From NCBI GenBank assembly GCA_009785395.1, contig WQWK01000089.1, positions 1 to 7,596 on the forward strand: 7,596 bases of DNA, written 5' to 3'. Both the position numbers and the translations under genes were made by a program. This DNA comes from Conexibacteraceae bacterium (GTDB lineage Bacteria; Actinomycetota; Thermoleophilia; Solirubrobacterales; Solirubrobacteraceae). This document shows, in pieces, positions 5,820-7,596 of the stretch. Every line of letters begins with the position of its first letter. Position 1 is the first letter of the stretch. The notes below the pieces were generated by a model. That model made no database searches. It saw only the letters and a list, made by a program, of their open reading frames with translations, and had not been told where the DNA came from.

Positions 5820-6638
5820 ATGGTCCGGCGAATGGAGTTGAGCCCCGCGGGCGACGCGCGGGTGCTCGAGAACCGGGACGTGCCAACCCAGACACTGTTC
5901 CGGCGTTGGCACGAGCGCCGCGACGAGCGTGCCCGCGAGGAGCTGGTCAGGCAGTATCTGCCGCTCGCGCGCAAGCTCGCGCGCCGCTATCGCGGTGCGC
6001 GGGAGCCGCTGGATGACCTCGAGCAGGTCGCGAGCCTCGGCCTCGTCAAGGCGATCGATCGGTACGACGCGAGCCGTGGCATCGGCTTCCAGCACTTCGC
6101 GGCGCCGACGATCCTCGGCGAGCTCAAGCGTTATTTCCGCGACTCCGGCTGGGCCGTGCACATGCCGCGCGGCATTCAGGAGCTCGCTCTCCGGGTGGCG
6201 CAGGCCGAGCGCCAACTGGCCGCCAAGACCGGTCGGGAGCCGACCTACAACGAGATCGCCGAGTTCCTCGAGATCAGTGTCGTGGAGGTCCTCGAGGCGG
6301 CGGAGGCAGCGGCCGCGCACCACGCCGTGTCGTTTGACACGCCGCACGACGATGGCGACGGCGACGCCGGCACGCTCGGTGACTCGATCGGCGCGATCGA
6401 TGAGCGCTTCGCCCTGATCACGCTGACGGCATCGATCGCGCCCGCCGCCCGGCGCCTGTCGGACCGGGACCGGCGCGTGCTCGCGCTGCGCTTCGTGGAG
6501 GACCGGACGCAGAGTGAGATCGCCGACGAGGTCGGCGTCTCACAGATGCAGATCTCACGCATCCTCAGCAAGGCGCTCCGGCAGCTGTCAGCGGCCGTCG
6601 ACGTTGAGCGTCCGGCCGCGCGCAGAAGACGCACCTAG
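5820..6638 (+). CDS. RNA polymerase sigma factor, SigB/SigF type
   Basis: This 272-aa protein has the domain order of group 3 sigma factors of the SigB/SigF/SigG type. Region 2 spans about residues 40-120, with DLEQVASLGLVKAIDRYDAS (66-85) for core and -10 recognition and FAAPTILGELKRYFRDSGW (93-111). Region 3 is at about 120-185 and includes the TGREPTYNEIAEFL helix pair. Region 4 (about 213-257) has LSDRDRRVLALRF and the helix-turn-helix around TQSEIADEVGVSQMQISRIL. The family directs RNA polymerase to stress, stationary-phase or developmental promoters and is normally held inactive by an RsbW-like partner. Two RsbW-like genes follow directly, the first after a 9-base gap, which supports that role. 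Length and motifs are complete. The ATG at 5820 is supported by the -10 box 7 bases upstream; the ATG at 5832 is a less likely alternative. The precise regulon and orthology are not known. Confidence 0.5.
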   Translation: MVRRMELSPAGDARVLENRDVPTQTLFRRWHERRDERAREELVRQYLPLARKLARRYRGAREPLDDLEQVASLGLVKAIDRYDASRGIGFQHFAAPTILGELKRYFRDSGWAVHMPRGIQELALRVAQAERQLAAKTGREPTYNEIAEFLEISVVEVLEAAEAAAAHHAVSFDTPHDDGDGDAGTLGDSIGAIDERFALITLTASIAPAARRLSDRDRRVLALRFVEDRTQSEIADEVGVSQMQISRILSKALRQLSAAVDVERPAARRRRT

Positions 6639-6647
6639 CAACGTGGC

Positions 6648-7517
6648 GTGATCCAAGAACCCGCGTGCGTTCGTCTCGAGCTGGACAGCCGGCCAGAGAA
6701 CGTGGCGGTGGTCCGTGCCGCACTGGCTGGGCTTGCGGAGGCCGCCGAATTCGACGGGGAGCTCGAGACCGACCTGAAGACGGCCGTGAGCGAGGCGTGC
6801 AACAACGTCGTGCTGCACGCCTACCGGGGCGGCGCGGGGCGAATGTTGGTGACGGCTGCGTGCGAGCTGGACCGGATCGACGTGGTGGTGGCGGATTCCG
6901 GCACGGGGATCACGCGGCTCTCCAGCGCGCCCGGTCACATGGGCCTGGGGCTCGCGCTGATCAGCGCGCTCGCCGACCAGGCGGAGTTCAGGAGCCCGAG
7001 CGCCGGCGGCGCCGAGGTGCGCATGCGCTTCCGCCGGGGGGTGGACGGGCCGGATAACGGCATCGCCTATCGCGAGCAGTGGCCGGCGCGGCCGGCGGCG
7101 CTGACAGGCGACGTGGTGCTCTGGTGCGATCCGGTGGCGGTGCTGCGCCACGTGCTCGGCCGCGTGGCGCGCGCCGTCGCCGCGATGTCGCACTTCACGG
7201 TCAGTGGGGCGACAGAGCTCTATGCGATCAACGACGCCGTCGCCGCGTGTGCGGAGGCGGCGGCCGACGCCGAGGCGGGCGCGGACGGTCGGGTGGTGAT
7301 CGCGGTCTCGGGCGCAGCCCATCGGCTGACGCTGGACGGCTGGCCGTTCCCGGCCGGCGCCGAGCGCGGTCGGCTGGCCGCACTGCTCGACGAGATCAGC
7401 TTCGAGAGCAACGCGAGCGGCGGCCTCTTGCACATGTTGTTGCTCGATCACGGCGTGCGTTTGCCCGCTCCGGAGCGCGGGAATGCGGGAAGTGATGGAT
7501 GTCAGCTTCAGCCTTGA
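6648..7517 (+). CDS. RsbW-like anti-sigma ATPase with extra C-terminal domain
   Basis: Residues 1-130 form a GHKL/HATPase domain of the RsbW/SpoIIAB kind. The N-box is EACNNVVLHAY (49-59), the G1 box DSGTGI (83-88) and the G2 region GHMGLGLALI (96-105). Such proteins bind and inhibit a sigma factor and phosphorylate an anti-anti-sigma antagonist; the sigma gene 9 bases upstream is the natural target. Classical RsbW proteins have about 140-160 residues, but this one has 289. The extra half (about 155-275) repeats the same helix pattern: PVAVLRHVLGRVARAV resembles PENVAVVRAALAGLAEAA, and ELYAINDAVAACAEAA resembles ELETDLKTAVSEACNNVV. It lacks the N-box Asn, DxGxG and GxG motifs, so it looks like a degenerate second GHKL fold (inference). 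The GTG at 6648 gives a full first strand. The 3' end overlaps the next gene by 23 bp. Confidence 0.5.
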   Translation: MIQEPACVRLELDSRPENVAVVRAALAGLAEAAEFDGELETDLKTAVSEACNNVVLHAYRGGAGRMLVTAACELDRIDVVVADSGTGITRLSSAPGHMGLGLALISALADQAEFRSPSAGGAEVRMRFRRGVDGPDNGIAYREQWPARPAALTGDVVLWCDPVAVLRHVLGRVARAVAAMSHFTVSGATELYAINDAVAACAEAAADAEAGADGRVVIAVSGAAHRLTLDGWPFPAGAERGRLAALLDEISFESNASGGLLHMLLLDHGVRLPAPERGNAGSDGCQLQP

Positions 7518-7596
7518 ACTGGAGAGCGCGCCCGCGTCTGTGCAGCTCGTGCGGTCGGTGGTCCGCACCGTCGGCCAGGCCGCAGCCCTGGATCAG
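7495..7596 (+). CDS. second RsbW-like protein, 3'-truncated by the window
   Basis: A 34-codon open frame runs to the right edge. Its product, beginning MDVSFSLELESAPASVQLV, resembles the first residues of the preceding anti-sigma protein (VRLELDSRPENVAVVRAAL), with the same LELxSxPxxVxxVR pattern and a matching helix after it. It is therefore probably the N-terminus of a paralogous GHKL anti-sigma protein, but the ATP-binding motifs lie beyond the window. The ATG at 7495 has GGGA 4 bases upstream; a GTG at 7492 is an alternative start. The gene overlaps the previous one by 23 bp in another frame, indicating translational coupling in the sigma operon. Confidence 0.5.
   Translation, partial: MDVSFSLELESAPASVQLVRSVVRTVGQAAALDQ

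Noticed and set aside
6588..7568. 326-codon minus-strand open frame opposite the anti-sigma gene
   Set aside because: His/Arg/Ala-rich with no motif, and antisense to a protein with intact N, G1 and G2 boxes.

Overview
The window is a GC-rich (about 70 % by eye), densely coding bacterial chromosome segment. Frequent GTG/TTG starts, short intergenic gaps, TANNNT-like -10 boxes placed directly before start codons, and a SigB/SigF-type sigma factor followed by RsbW-like ATPases all point to an actinobacterium. The mix of genes would suit the Thermoleophilia (Solirubrobacterales), but that placement is an inference. No RNA gene, CRISPR array, transposon or phage gene was seen.

Layout. (1) 2-2534, plus strand: a tight run of three genes. 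They are the 3' part of a metallo-beta-lactamase/double-rhodanese protein, a class I SAM-dependent methyltransferase (GTG start) and a calcineurin-like metallophosphoesterase (TTG start), separated by 4 and 6 bases. The run ends in a perfect 24-bp hairpin (2535-2585) that it shares with the convergent next gene. (2) 2607-3572, minus strand: a zinc-free quinone-oxidoreductase-like MDR enzyme. It diverges from a HAD-IIA (NagD-like) phosphatase at 3626-4420, plus strand. (3) 4446-4829, minus strand: a small single-domain cupin. It diverges from a CitE/malyl-CoA-lyase-like enzyme at 4920-5768, plus strand. The gap between them carries a 35-bp tandem duplication. (4) 5820 to the right edge, plus strand: a stress-type sigma factor, a two-part RsbW-like anti-sigma protein, and the start of a second RsbW-like gene that overlaps the first by 23 bp. 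No RsbV-like antagonist lies inside the window.

Regulatory picture. Three genes (cupin, CitE-like, sigma) share AGGCTG followed by exactly six bases and then the start codon. This fits promoters whose transcripts begin at or next to the start codon (leaderless mRNAs). A 16-bp palindrome overlaps the stop codon of the CitE-like gene and lies about 45 bp upstream of the sigma gene. It is the best operator candidate here.

The most unusual items are the 289-aa anti-sigma-like protein, whose C-terminal half looks like a second GHKL fold that has lost its ATP-binding motifs, followed at once by a paralogue; the duplicated divergent promoter region at 4836-4905; and the shared leaderless promoter signature. 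Most metabolic genes here are recognised only at family level, and their substrates are not determined by the sequence.
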